This document shows, piece after piece, positions 33,151-43,848 of a stretch of DNA of 64,000 bases. The DNA lies in NCBI GenBank assembly GCA_905221605.1, contig CAJNDS010001624.1, positions 269,501 through 333,500 on the forward strand. The letters run 5' to 3'. Both the position numbers and the translations under genes were made by a program. Below the pieces are notes generated by a model that was not told the origin of the DNA, ran no database searches, and saw nothing but the letters and a program-made list of their open reading frames with translations. Within the stretch, counting starts at the first letter, position 1, and each line of letters opens with the position of its first letter. This DNA is from Symbiodinium natans (Eukaryota > Sar > Dinophyceae > Suessiales > Symbiodiniaceae).

Positions 33151-35532
33151 ATGGGTTTACCGCCAAATGTCCGTGAGCTGATGCGTATCGAAGCTGGGTT
33201 TTGGAAGCTGTTTATGCTGCCATTGCATGCAGATTGGATGCAGGTGCACGTGATCATGCATGCATCTGCGTGATATGCGGATCGATCGAGGTATCATTAA
33301 AACACATGTGCCCCAGACAGCCTTCCTCGACTGTGTCAGCGCTTCGCGTCCGTTCAACACGCTGTTTAGCGACATCAAAGATGTGCAAAACGTTGTCTTG
33401 GAAGACCTTGAGCTCTTCCTCCCCTTGGTCTTGGCTTTGTACGCCCATTCTCCAATTGGCAGTCTGGCTGTATTGCAGGGTCTATACTTGCATGCATAGC
33501 TGTGTGAATGCTTCGCTCCGTTCTCTAAGGTGAATTTTCAAGTGTAGACTTCCAGAAAGTTTTCCATGAGATGGACCAAGATGTGGATTTCAGATTCAGC
33601 AAAGGGAAAACACAACGAGAAAAGTTCCGTTGGGCAACAGACGTTCTCTAGCTGCACTTTGACTATTCGTGTGGGGTTGTGCGCCTGGCGTTGCCTGCGT
33701 GCAGAATTATAAAGTTAACATTAAGGAGGCCTATGCAATCATGGCTCTTCTCTCGTACGCTCGTCGCTATTGGAGAAAATCTGTTCTAAGAGGGTCCACA
33801 ACCCCTGTGCCCTAGCTAGAATAGTCTGCGCGTGCTTTCATTTGTGCATGTGTTTGGCCATCAAGGTTGCCCGGGATTTGCAGGCAGTCTGTCGGCCAAA
33901 TCCTGCAAAGCAGCGTCCGACATGCAGGAAGCAAGGGAACAGAAAGCAAGTGCACGAGGTCTCCTCTGACAGTGAAGTGGAAGTAGTGGCCGCGCACAAG
34001 TTTGTTCGACCCGCCATGGCGTATTTGCCTCCAGAGATGATGATGATGAAAACAGGTGCATGTGTACTTTCCTTGCATGCCGTGCGTATGCATAAAGGGG
34101 ACAGGACATGCCATGCCAAGCTTTCGTGGCACAGGTCATGGTGCAGATGTGGAATGTAGTCCTGCAGACGTTGCAGGCAGCACACAATGAATTGCATGTA
34201 TACACATGAGCACGAGGGTGCCACATGTTTTTGTTTTGCGCAGGCTCGGCGGATACATATGTCTCCGAATCATGCGTAGCGCCTCCAGGCTTCGTGGTTA
34301 TGCATGATCTTTGCATGCATGTGTAGGCACAAAAGAGCCTGCGTGGCTCTGCATGCTTTGGTGCTAGGCCCGTGGATTATTGCAGATGATCATGAGATGG
34401 ACTCGGCAGTGCAAATGGAAGATGCTGGTGTTTACAACTGGCAGACATCGTCACTGCCATCACTAGCTGTGAAGGGCCGTCATGCTCGGCCAGCCCCTGA
34501 AGCCAACATGTCAGGCTGCATGGGTCTGTTAATCCTAGCATGCTGTGTTAATTTGTGATCTGCAGTGAAGCCGGCTGCAATGCAGGTGCTGTGGCCCCGG
34601 ACACAAAGCTGATGATGGAAGAAATAATCGATGTGGCCGCAGATGAACCTGCTCGACTTGAGTCTTTGCAGAAAGGCCTTGGGGGCGAGGTGCATTTTTT
34701 GTGATGTCATGCATGACTACCCTACGCATGACGCATGCATAGGCTCTGGCCCTGCAGTGGACCCGCCCGAGACTTTGCGTGCTTCGGATGCATGGCGGAT
34801 GCTTTGTGCATGCCTGTGACACGTGCTTTTCGTCGGGCCACGCAGCACGCGCGCAAGGCCACACGCTTACGCCGGAGTCCTTGGCTCGTGAAGAAACGGA
34901 TGTCATGAAGGTGGGGTCGGGCCCGGGTTTTGTTTCATGCATGCATGCACATCCTTGCGTACTCACGCAGGTTGACCATGGTCAAGAAGCCTGGGATGTA
35001 ATGATGTGGGCTCGCCGCGAACCACTTTATGGCCTCTACAAGCGTGTGATGCAAGCAGAGGGCTTGGAATCCTGGATTATGCATGTATGAAGGGCCCGGG
35101 AATGTGAATTTGCTGATGCAATCTCTTGTTATGTAAGGAGCCTTTTACCTATATAGATCGTGTGAACGAAGACCGTGCCCACTTTGAACAGTGGCTGGAA
35201 TGGCATGCGAAGACTATGGAGGAAGTTCGCCGTGCTACTCAGCACCCCTGCTTCCCAACCTTTGCTGATCTGCACGGCGTTACTGCCGAGACCTTTGTAC
35301 ATGCAGAATGCATGTTCAGTCATGGAAGTGGCTTGAGTGCCTGGCATCTGTGGCTCTTCGAGAAGGACCGATATCGATGTTTAATGATCGAAAAAGTGCA
35401 ATGGTGTGCATGCATGCATATGAGGCATGTAGCGTCTTTGAGGAGCAGCGGGCGCGGGAAATGCCTCGATTGGTCGTTCTTACGGATGATTCGGATGATG
35501 ATGGTGAAAGCTCTTCCGACGATGAGGCTTAA
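33151..35532 (+). CDS. Split gene of unknown function with acidic C-terminus
   Basis: A chain of short open segments joins in phase across introns of about 55-190 bases. Best-supported exons: 33530-33642, 33705-33782, 33866-34055, 34244-34288 (GC donor), 34386-34509, 34566-34689, 34971-35084, 35138-35296, ending 35532. Possible 5' exons lie at 33151-33243 and about 33291-33460. Recognisable text includes KVFHEMDQDVDFRFS, KEAYAIMALLSYARRYW, EAWDVMMWARREPLYGLY and a tail of Asp/Ser/Glu (DDSDDDGESSSDDEA). The last exon needs either a 23-bp intron at 35297-35319 or a frame shift, which is odd. No family is recognised. Introns are rich in TGCATG. It lies upstream of, and in the same direction as, the methyltransferase-like gene. 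Confidence 0.55.
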
Positions 35533-35534
35533 TT

Positions 35535-35914
35535 AACCTATGCTTGCTATAGCTGTACACATGTGGTGAATAGCTCCTGTCAGGAAGTTGTAATGTGCCA
35601 CCCTGTGCTGGTGCCCGACAATGAGAAGGCCCCTATAAAACCCTAAACCCTAAACCCTCAACCTTGAACCCTAAACCCTAAGCATTTCTGCCCGCGAAAA
35701 GTCACGATAAGCCCCCAACTGTGGCTGTGTGTCTAGGCTGGGGCTTCAGAAGCTTCGCTGCCCTTTGGTGATTCCATTGGGCGTGTCTGCTTGGAAGAGG
35801 CCTTTTCGAAAGGGAGGGGAAAAGGAGAGTGGGGAGAAAGGGAAAGGGGCAGGGAAGAGGGGAGAGGGGAGAGGGGAAAGGGGAAAAGGGGAAAGGGAAG
35901 AGAGAGAGAGGGAG

Positions 35915-35956
<42 letters not shown>

Positions 35957-36002
35957 AGGAGAGAAGAGGGAGAAGAGAGAATAAAAAAGAGGAAGACATG
36001 AA

Positions 36003-36035
<33 letters not shown>

Positions 36036-36310
36036 GAGAAGAGGGACAGCGAGAGAGAGAGAGAGAGAGAGACAGAGAGAGAAAGAGACAGAGAAAGAGA
36101 GGGAGAGAAGAGAGGAAGGAGGAAGGAAGAAGAGAGGGATGGAAGAAGGAGAAACGGAGAGAGGGAAGGAAGCAGCATATATATATGTGTGTGTTTTTAT
36201 TTAATATCTATATATGTGTTTTTTATTTATAACCCTAAAAACCCTATACCCTAAACCCTAAACCCTAAACCCTAAACCCTAAACCCAAAAATAAATGAGT
36301 GCGAGTGATG
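35535..36310 (+). repeat. Purine (GA)n tract and intergenic gap
   Basis: Between two genes. A GGGAAAGGGGA-type purine stretch (35810-35890) grades into (GA)n (35890-36110) and GGAAGGA units (to 36170). A short CCCTAAA block follows (36230-36290). All of 35800-36175 is purine on the plus strand, so triplex or other unusual DNA structure is possible. Long open frames here are compositional. Confidence 0.8.
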
Positions 36311-36317
36311 CGTGCAG

Positions 36318-37803
36318 GAGATCCCACCGGTTACTCCTGAACGTGTGGCGCGTGCTGGTCATGACCCCTCGTACGTGCAGGCGTGCAGAGCATGTCATGC
36401 GCGACCCATAAAACCCTCAGAATCGCGCGCGTGCATGCAGGTTATTGATCCCCTTACTCCGGTGCCCTCTCCAGCTCCTGGGCAGGATTGAGTTTGGGCG
36501 TGGGGCTGTCTATGCTTTAAATCCTGTATGCTCATTCGTGCACTAATTATACCGCGGGTCATTCAAGCCGACAAATCAGGAGCCGCGATCTTCAGAGCCT
36601 GCCTGGAGCGGCGGCACTGACGCTGAGGAGGCAATATGTGCGAGACACTGCGCGAGCAGCGTGTACTGTGCGTGCGTGCCTGCGTGCGCGCACTGTGAGC
36701 ATGTCCACACTCCGCAGGCTGAGATCGCGATTACTCCCCCGCCCCATCCTGCTTCGAATGATGATGCCAAGGTCTGAAAGGGAAGGGGTCTATATATACG
36801 CATGCATGTGCATGGTGTGTGCGTGAAGGAGACGCCTACTCCGGTTGATATGCCGGTGAGCAAGTATCCTTTGACTCCGCCGCCTTTGGCAATCATGGAC
36901 ATGGTTTGCAAAGAAGTGGAGGCAGCAGAGCCCCCTAGGTACGAGGACCAGCTCAAGCGGAGGGGCAAAAGGGCTAAAGCTTCGGAGCCTGCTAATGCTG
37001 CTGCCGAGCCGGCAGCTGAGGGCTCGGACGGTGATCTGATAGAGCAGATAGAGCGAGAACTTGAACAACAGCTCATGGGTGACAACAGTGAAGATGATGA
37101 TGCCCCAAAGCCCAAAAAAGCTCCCAAAAGCAAGCGAGCTCAGGCCAAGGGTGCACCCAAAGTCAAGGCTGCCCCCAAAGGCAGGGGCAAGGCGAAAGCA
37201 AAGGCCAAGCCGAGAAAAGATGATGGTTGTGAGGATCCCGAGGGTGCAGAGAACAAGGCCTCTGCAGAGCAGCCTGATGTCACCATGAACAGAGCCAGCA
37301 AGCGAGCCCTTGACAAAATGGCTAGGAATGATGGTGAGGATGATGTTGATATCGAGGGCAAGGATGCAGCGCTTGTGCCAGCGCACGATGACAGCTCTGA
37401 TGAGATGCTGCCCCCGCCGAAGAAAGCCAGGCGTGAAGTCTTGGAGAGCGGTGAGGCTCGTGCCAAAGCCAAGCCAGAACGCAAACCGAAGAAAACCAAA
37501 GCCTTGGAGGGCAAGGAGCCCAAGAAGCCCAAGGCCAAGAAAGCCGAGCAGAGCGATGCTGAGGAGGCGTTGCCCGAGTATCCTACTGATCCTTTCGAGC
37601 CTCCCCTGCACATCTCCTCCAACCATGTCTACAGCTCGGCCTATCGCCTGAGCCTGCAGCAAACTGGGAATGTAGCTGCAGCCCAGGCCAAAGGCAGGGA
37701 GGCATCAGCCCAGCATAGGCATTATGGCGTTGTTGCTCGCAATCTTGTTGGATGTTTCCGTCCCCCACGAAAGCCGAAAGCCCCGAAAGTGCCGGCGCCG
37801 TAG
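36318..37803 (+). CDS. N-terminal Pro-rich, Lys/Ala-rich part of methyltransferase-like gene
   Basis: Small exons with a shared (I/L)TP-P-P pattern precede a large one: 36318-36354 (EIPPVTPERVAR), 36441-36490 (VIDPLTPVPSPAPG), 36718-36771 (AEIAITPPPHPASNDDAK), then 36829 to about 37788 (ETPTPVDMP...). The large exon is about 320 codons. It is rich in Lys, Ala, Glu and Pro with basic clusters (KRRGKRAK, PPPKKARR) that look like nuclear-localisation signals, and ends in a more ordinary segment (SSNHVYSSAYRLSL ... RNLVGCFRPPRKPK). From memory, this last segment precedes the methyltransferase-like domain in other dinoflagellate proteins. The frame stops at 37803 unless the GT at 37789 is used as a donor, which I prefer. 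The antisense 290-codon frame is a shadow. Confidence 0.65.
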
Positions 37804-38311
37804 GCGTGGCATTGTTTTGCAGCATGCAAGCACCTACGTGCGGTATGCGTCCTGCAGCTCACGCGCTGCAGGCAGTTCAGCGTAGAATACTACGCCCGCA
37901 ATTATGCTCAAATTAACGCATGTGTGGTTGTTTGTCAGCAGCGCGAGTAGTGGATGTTCATGCGGCCCTGTGAAAACGCAGCTCTTTTCATGATTGTGCA
38001 CAACTCGTGCTGGCTGTCATTCCTTACACATGTATAGCTGGGTTCAGGCACGCCAGATTGCCGTGACAGAGCTGACCGGGGAAAGAGTGGTGTCACGCGT
38101 GTGCGACAGGGCATGACCGATGCCCTGCATGCTATAAGTGCTTGTCGCGATCCTGCGCGCGTGATTTACATGAGATCAAGTCGTAGCGGCGCAGTGTGTG
38201 CACATATACCATGGCATCGGCACCGTGCAGGCATGCAGAGGGGTATGCTCTGCATGGCAGTTCCGCAGGCCCTTGCATTACATGCGTAGATTTTCTATGC
38301 TTTTTGCGGAG

Positions 38312-38806
38312 GCCTCGGCAAAACCATGTGGATGATGATGATGTGGAAATGATTCCTCGACCACTGTTCCATCCCGGCCCACATCACCCAGGATATATCC
38401 CCGTGAGGTTTTGGTTGATTGTGGACACGCTGCTTCGATTTTATCGTGGCTCTATCGTTCCTGATCTTCGCAACGTGGATGCCTTTGCTGGAAAAGCTGC
38501 TATATCGAAAGCGTTTCTTCGCCAAAACATGCCCTCGGTAGCTTTGGACCTGCAACTGGATGAACGTGATGTGCCTTGCATGCGTGGACTTCTGAAAGCA
38601 TCTATATACCCATATGTAGATCATAAGATCGATCAGTCGTATTTGTGTTTTCGCGTGCGTCATGCGCTGAGGATATTCTTACGGCACGTGGCTTTCTCCG
38701 CCACGTTATGGCTATACTTCGTCTTCGGCCTGGCTCTTTGCTGTCCATGGGGCCAGTGTGCTCCTCCTTTGTTACCATCAATCGCAACTTGGTTGCTCAA
38801 GGACTG
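38312..38806 (+). CDS. Methyltransferase-like domain, N-terminal half
   Basis: Exon 38312-38570 carries YIPVRFWLIVD, then VDAFAGKAAISKAF and VALDLQLDERD. A 101-bp GT-AG intron (38571-38671) joins in phase to exon 38672-38806: DILTARGFLRHVMAILRLRP, then GSLLSMGPVCSSFVTINRN. The DAFAGK loop followed by an acidic strand-end (ALDLQ) fits the SAM-binding motif I of a Rossmann-type methyltransferase. The GPVCSSF motif resembles the catalytic-loop area of the C5-like family (PC-type motif), but this is inference and activity is untested. The exon ends at CTG/GTTTAGGG, so the 5' splice site lies in a telomere-like word. Confidence 0.65.
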
Positions 38807-39330
38807 GTTTAGGGCACCCGTTTCCTGAGCCGATTCTTCAGCCCATGACCCTAAACCCGAAACCCCTAAACCCTAAGCCCGGCCGATACCATCAATCGCA
38901 ACATTGGTTGCGCAAGAGCTTAGGGTTTATAGTGAAATTATTTTAGGGTTTCGGGTTTAGGGTTTAGGGTTTGGGGGTTTAGGGTTTAGGGTTTAGGGTT
39001 TTAGGGTTTAGGGTTTAGTTTACGGTTCATGAACCGATTTTATTGAGCCCGAAACCCTAAACCCTAGACCCTCTGACCCTAAGCCCCTAAACACCATCAG
39101 TCGCAACTTGGTTGTGCCAGGGATTAGGGTTTAGTGTTTTCTAAAGGGTTCCTCTTCGTGCACCGCGATTTGTTGAACACGAAACCCTATACTATAAACC
39201 CTAGCCCCTCCTAAACCTCTTTTGCATCTGGCCTGCTGTGACTCTACACTGACTACTCAACGCCCCTCCTAACCCTAACCCGAAGTCCTAAAACCATCAA
39301 TCGCAACTTGGTTGTGCAAGGCTCTAGGGT
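38770..39330 (+). repeat. Exon-edge tandem repeat with telomeric filler, four copies
   Basis: The last 30 or so bases of the upstream exon (ACCATCAATCGCAACTTGGT, then TGCTCAAGG) recur at about 38888, 39098 and 39293, each time followed by TTAGGGTTTAG-type sequence. Each unit also has a (G)AACCGATTTTATTGAGCCC-like segment followed by CCCTAAACCC. Spacing is about 115, 210 and 195 bases. The repeats lie inside the intron after the exon, so each offers a decoy exon end. Confidence 0.75.
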
Positions 39331-40810
39331 TCAGTGTTTTATAGTTGAGGGTACCCCATAATTGTTTATTATAAGCCCGAAACCCTAAACCCCAAGCCGT
39401 CGGACCCTACACCCCTGAACCCTAAAAGCCCGGTCAAGATCATTGGCTCCACAGTTTATGGTCGTGTGGGCAAACCACCCTTCGGCATCATCTTTCCCCA
39501 AACACTCGAGGCCTTTTTGGTCGGGGGGGGGAGGGGGGGCAGAACTTCAGTGGGGCTGAGGGCTTTAGGGTTTATAGGAGTTTCACAGTGCGTCGTGAAG
39601 TACACCTTTCTGGGTGGCTGGGATTTAGGACTTCAAGGCTTGGGACTGAGGACACCTTTTTGTTTTTGTGGGCCGGGGGGGGCTGCTTAGAGGTTCATGC
39701 ACCAGTATAGACATTTGTTTTGAAAAGCATGTCGGATCTCCTATGAGGACACTTGTAAGTGGTTAAACATGGGATATATATAGTATATAATAACTGCACG
39801 ATTATAATTATACCATGAACCTCCAATTGTAAGGTTTAGGGCTTAAGGGGGGCGAGGGTGGACTTGCATGCTCAACCCTCACATATGTGCATGTTCTGCA
39901 CGTGTAAGGCACGCGCGCTGTGCGAGCACTATACTCCCATGGGCACGCTATAGTGGTTTAGCCCTTGATACCCTGGAGTCGTATTTGACGCTGCTGACAA
40001 CTCCATGCAGGCGCTTGCGCTGTGTACGTTGCTGCATTTCTGCTACGATTGCGATAATTCCTAGGGAAGCCTTGCCATGCTGTGGCGACATGCCAACAAG
40101 CTCCAAATCCTGCCGCTGATGCCCTGACACTGCATGTGTGCATGGACGGGGCCTGCAACCTGTGATTATACTGACGCATGGAGGTTGCATGAACGGCCAG
40201 TTGTGTTGCGCATGTCTGCGTGTTCGGCGACGTCATGTGCGAAAAATGGCATCACGCGATCCTCCACGTTGTCCACACACGTTGCGCACCCCTTGTTGCA
40301 CGCAAGCCCTCGGGCCTCAAGGTTTCTGTCGGCACCTGTAGACCTGCAACTGTAAGTTATAAGAGCCTGGCTAGGCATGCATGGCCTGCAGGCATTACGC
40401 TATCTGGTGTTCTGCGGACCCGAACTGCATGGACAACCCATGCAAAACCCACATGCTCAAACCCTTAAAACCTATGAACCCAGGGGTTACGTGGTTAGAT
40501 GTGCGTGATTTGCGCGCTCGCGGTTTCGGAGAAGCATCTGTTCCTTATATGGCTATGCTTCGGTTTGGACAGATAGCACGCAGGCCTTTAAGAGTTTATA
40601 GCTATAGGGTATACAGGCTTTATAGGCCCGGGTATTTGTACGATCGGTTAGGGCTATCTGTGACGAGCTATTTTTGTTCGATGGCGCATGCAGCGCTGCA
40701 GGTGGAACGAGTCAGCGGAGCCCAGAAAACCCCTGTGGAAACGAGCCCTCCGGCAGCACCATGGCACTGACATTCTGCAGTGTTCCTGCTGGGTTGCGCC
40801 CTGTCCATGT
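39330..40810 (+). other. Long intronic stretch inside methyltransferase-like gene
   Basis: No exon can be fixed with confidence between 38806 and 40818. It holds a palindromic element (39687-39830), a C/G-rich patch (39520-39540) and TGCATG-rich sequence near 40130-40390. Short protein-like frames (40220-40330, 40460-40560) may be missing exons that would complete the domain. Confidence 0.4.
39687..39830. repeat. CTTGGAGGTTCATGG palindromic family, copy 2
   Basis: The left end CTTAGAGGTTCATGCACC and right end ACCATGAACCTCCAA are inverted copies. The interior is AT-rich (TATATATAGTATATAATAA). It lies within the large intron. Confidence 0.65.
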
Positions 40811-40817
40811 GCTACAG

Positions 40818-41586
40818 GGGTCGTGAATACGTGAGATTGGCGAACATCATGGTGAACCGAGTGCTGTGGTATGCATCAGTGTGGGTATGCGTGTTCGAGA
40901 TCATGTATAGACACGTGTGCGGAAGGGAATAGAGCCATGTCTCTTCAGCTGAGTGTGTTTTGCTATTGATGCTGGCGATGCACTTTCAATCACACTGGCT
41001 GCTGGAAAACCCTTTGCAATCCCTGGCCCTGGCCTCGTGTTTCATGCGTTGTCTGTCATGGATTTCAACACTGCCTTGTGCGCACTTTGTGTGCTATAGC
41101 TGTGTGTGTGTGTGCATGAATCGATCTGCCAAGATTGATCTCATGCCGCGCTTCGCCGCTTTCCTATCCCATCGCCGCCACACCAGAATCACTACGTTTC
41201 TGGGGATGTTTGGCTCCCCCAGCCCGAAGCCTGTGAAATTATGGAGTGATGACGCCTGGGTCGCAAAGCTGAAGAGGACGTTGCAGAGATCTCGATTTGG
41301 CAAATCCGACACGGCCCGACGGTATTACGATTCCAAAGGACGCGTGCGATTTCAAGGCACCTCCAAACTCAAAGAATCTCAAGTCTACCCGCGCTCCTTT
41401 GGCAGCCAGGTCCCATGGGTGCTGTGCTTATGTCGAATCACATGACCCGCCACGTATACATCTGTGCATGCATGCCTGTGCGCAGGTGTGCAGTCGATTT
41501 GTCACACACGCAGTTTGCCGACCTCAACATCTCACCCATATCGATTGCACAGAAGATCCGTGGAATGACGCGTTGTGTCTCGACTA
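40818..41586 (+). CDS. Methyltransferase-like domain, C-terminal half
   Basis: In-phase exons: 40818-40860 (REYVRLANIMVNR, GT donor), 40954-41025 (CVLLLMLAMHFQSHWLLENP, then LQSL, GC donor), 41134-41409 (IDLMPRFAAFLSHRR ... TFLGMFGSPSPKPVKLWS ... RFQGTSKLKESQVYPRSFG) and about 41514-41586 (FADLNISPISIAQKIRG). The order VR-N, LLENP-SL, G-SPKP-LWS, KGT-LK-SQ-YP is one I recall from many predicted dinoflagellate proteins downstream of the DAFAGK motif. This supports one gene with 38312-38806. The ENP motif could be part of a catalytic site in C5-type enzymes (ENV/ENP), but that is speculative. Introns carry TGCATG words. Confidence 0.68.
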
Positions 41587-41847
41587 AAGCTAACCAAACC
41601 CCCTAAGCCTTAATATAAACCCTAAACCCTAAACTCTATAAACCCTAAACCCTAAACCCATGGCTTAGGACAATAGAAGAAACGCTTTTGCTTGAGGCTG
41701 GCTGACGTCGAGGACTACGTAGAGGACCTGGTGGCTGGCCGGCTGTAGCTGCCAGACTGCTGCGCGGGATGCAACTTCGGAGCCTCTAAGATCAACCCAT
41801 GTGTAGTATACTAAACTGTCTATACCTATGCGTTCGTAAAGCCAACT

Positions 41848-41988
41848 GGAGGTTCATGGCACTTACACATTATCATTAACCTCTATATATATATATATAT
41901 ATATATGTGTATACTCCCCTTAAGTGCCCGAATATGGTTATGAGTACAGCTATACAAGTACAGCAAGAAGCGCCATGAACCTCCAAGT
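41848..41988. repeat. CTTGGAGGTTCATGG palindromic family, copy 3
   Basis: The ends CTGGAGGTTCATGGC and GCCATGAACCTCCAAG are a near-perfect inverted pair. The interior contains a 26-base AT microsatellite (41882-41907). The right end is CCAAG. Confidence 0.75.
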
Positions 41989-42149
41989 AGAGTTTCGGGT
42001 TGGTTGAGGCATAAATACGAGGGCGTATATGTTCGAATTTATGCTTGAGGTTCACTTTTTTGACGATAGGCGGGCAGGGTGGCCATACTACAAAGCTGGC
42101 GGCCCCGGTTGCAAGACTTTCCTGGCTCTGCAGTCTGTTACCCGGACTG

Positions 42150-42795
42150 ACATGCAAAAACCACTTTTATAAGTCCTAGATACCCTGAAACCCTAAAGTC
42201 CAACCCTAAACCTTTAATTCTATAAACTCTAAACCCTAAACCCTACGCTCTAAACCCCAAACCCCTAAACCCAAACCTGCTCCAACCGGCGTTAAGGCTA
42301 CATGCAAAAAGCCTCTTGCTTATACGTCCTAGATACCCTGAAACCCTATAGTCGACTAAACCTTTTTTAAACTCTAAACCCCTAAACCCTAAGCTCTAAA
42401 CCCTAAACCCCTAAACCCAAACCTGCTCCAACCGGCGTTAAGGCTACATGTTGCAAAAAGCCTCTTGCTTACAAGTCCTAGATACCCTAGAACCCTATAG
42501 TCCAACCCTTAACCTTAAACTCTAAACCCTAAACCCTAAGCTCTAAACCCTAAACCCCTAAACCCAAACCTGCTCCAACCGGCTTTAAGGCTACATGCAA
42601 AAAGCCTCTTGCTTACAAGTCCTAGATACCCTGAAACCCTATAGTCCAACCCTTAACCTTAAACTCTAAACCCTACACCCCAAGCTCTAAACCCTAAACC
42701 CCTAAACCCAAACCTGCTCCAACCGGCTTTAAGGCTACATGCAAAAAGCCTCTTGCTTATAAGTCCTAGATACCCTGAAACCTTATAGTCCAGCC
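42150..42795 (-). repeat. Satellite-like tandem repeat, period about 145 bp, five units
   Basis: Units start near 42150, 42302, 42451, 42594 and 42739. Each reads GCAAAAAGCCTCTTGCTTA, AAGTCCTAGATACCCTGAAA, then telomere-like CTAAACCC words, and ends CCTGCTCCAACCGGC(G/T)TT followed by AAGGCTACATG. The last units are the most alike. The telomeric words are thus built into a longer higher-order unit. Confidence 0.85.
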
Positions 42796-43068
42796 CTTAA
42801 CCCTAAACCCCTAAACCCCTAAACCCCTAAACCCCTAAACCCCTAAACCCCTAAACCCCTACTAAACCCCTACTAAACCCCTACTAAACCCCTACTAAAC
42901 CCCTACTAAACCCCTACTAAACCCCTACTAAACCCCTACTAAACCCCTAAACCCCTAAACCCCTAAACCCCTAAACCCCTAAACCTAAACCCCTAAACCC
43001 CTAAACCCCTAAACCTAAACCCCTAAACCCCTAAACCCCTAAACCCCTAAACCCCTAAACCCAAACCT
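42795..43068 (-). repeat. Variant telomeric array: CCCCTAAA and CCCCTACTAAA
   Basis: An 8-mer CCCCTAAA array (TTTAGGGG on the minus strand) contains a block of eight CCCCTACTAAA 11-mers (about 42850-42945) and two CCTAAA slips near 42985-43020. The 8-mer matches the unit at 57970-58030 and differs from the usual heptamer. Confidence 0.9.
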
Positions 43069-43494
43069 GCTCCATAACCAGCTTTAAGGCTGGAGTTCTT
43101 GGTTTCGGATGCATGCGCAGGCAGCCTTTCCATATAATTGGTGGCCTTTTGGCCAGCGATCGGGCTGTGATCTTTGCAAGGTTACAGTTCCGCCCTAAAA
43201 CCCTCTAACCCCCATATACCTACGAACTCCAACCTATATACCTTAACATGTTCCATCCTTGCAAAGGCTGAGTCGCGGCCATGCACATGCATGGATTGCC
43301 ACAAGCGACAATTCGGTGACAGCGCCAAAAGGTAGCTTTGCATGCGCATCAAAGGGTTTCCAACCTTAAGATTTGGGGTTTCGGGAGGGAAGGAAGGGGA
43401 GAGGGCAAGGGGGAGGGAGGGACCTATATATATATATATAAACCCTAAGCCCTAAACCCTAAAGCCCTAAACCCTAAACGCAAACCCTACACCC

Positions 43495-43789
43495 TCCTTT
43501 CCTGGCGGGCTCTGTGTGCTTTCCGACGCGCTTTCCGACGGCTTTCCCGACGTGGGCCCTGTGTGCTTTCCGACGGCTTTGTGGCTTGTGGCTTTTCGGC
43601 TTGCTCTGTTTCCGACGGGCTTTCCGTTGCAGGCTTTCCGACGGGCTCTGCGTGTTTCCTACGCGCTTTCCGACGTGGTCTGCTTTCCGACACGCTTTCC
43701 GACGGGCTCTGCGGGCTTTCCGACGGGCTTGGTTCGACACTGTGGGTCGTGCGGCATTCGGTTTTGTGTGGGTTTATGGGTTAATCCTT

Positions 43790-43848
<59 letters not shown>

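Noticed and set aside
35702-36204. Frames rich in Glu/Arg/Lys (plus) or Leu/Ser (minus)
   Set aside because: They derive from the (GA)n purine tract. The minus 158-codon frame is its complement.
36790-37662. 290-codon minus frame opposite the Lys/Ala-rich exon
   Set aside because: The plus frame has basic clusters, consistent composition and in-phase neighbouring exons; the minus frame is its antisense shadow.
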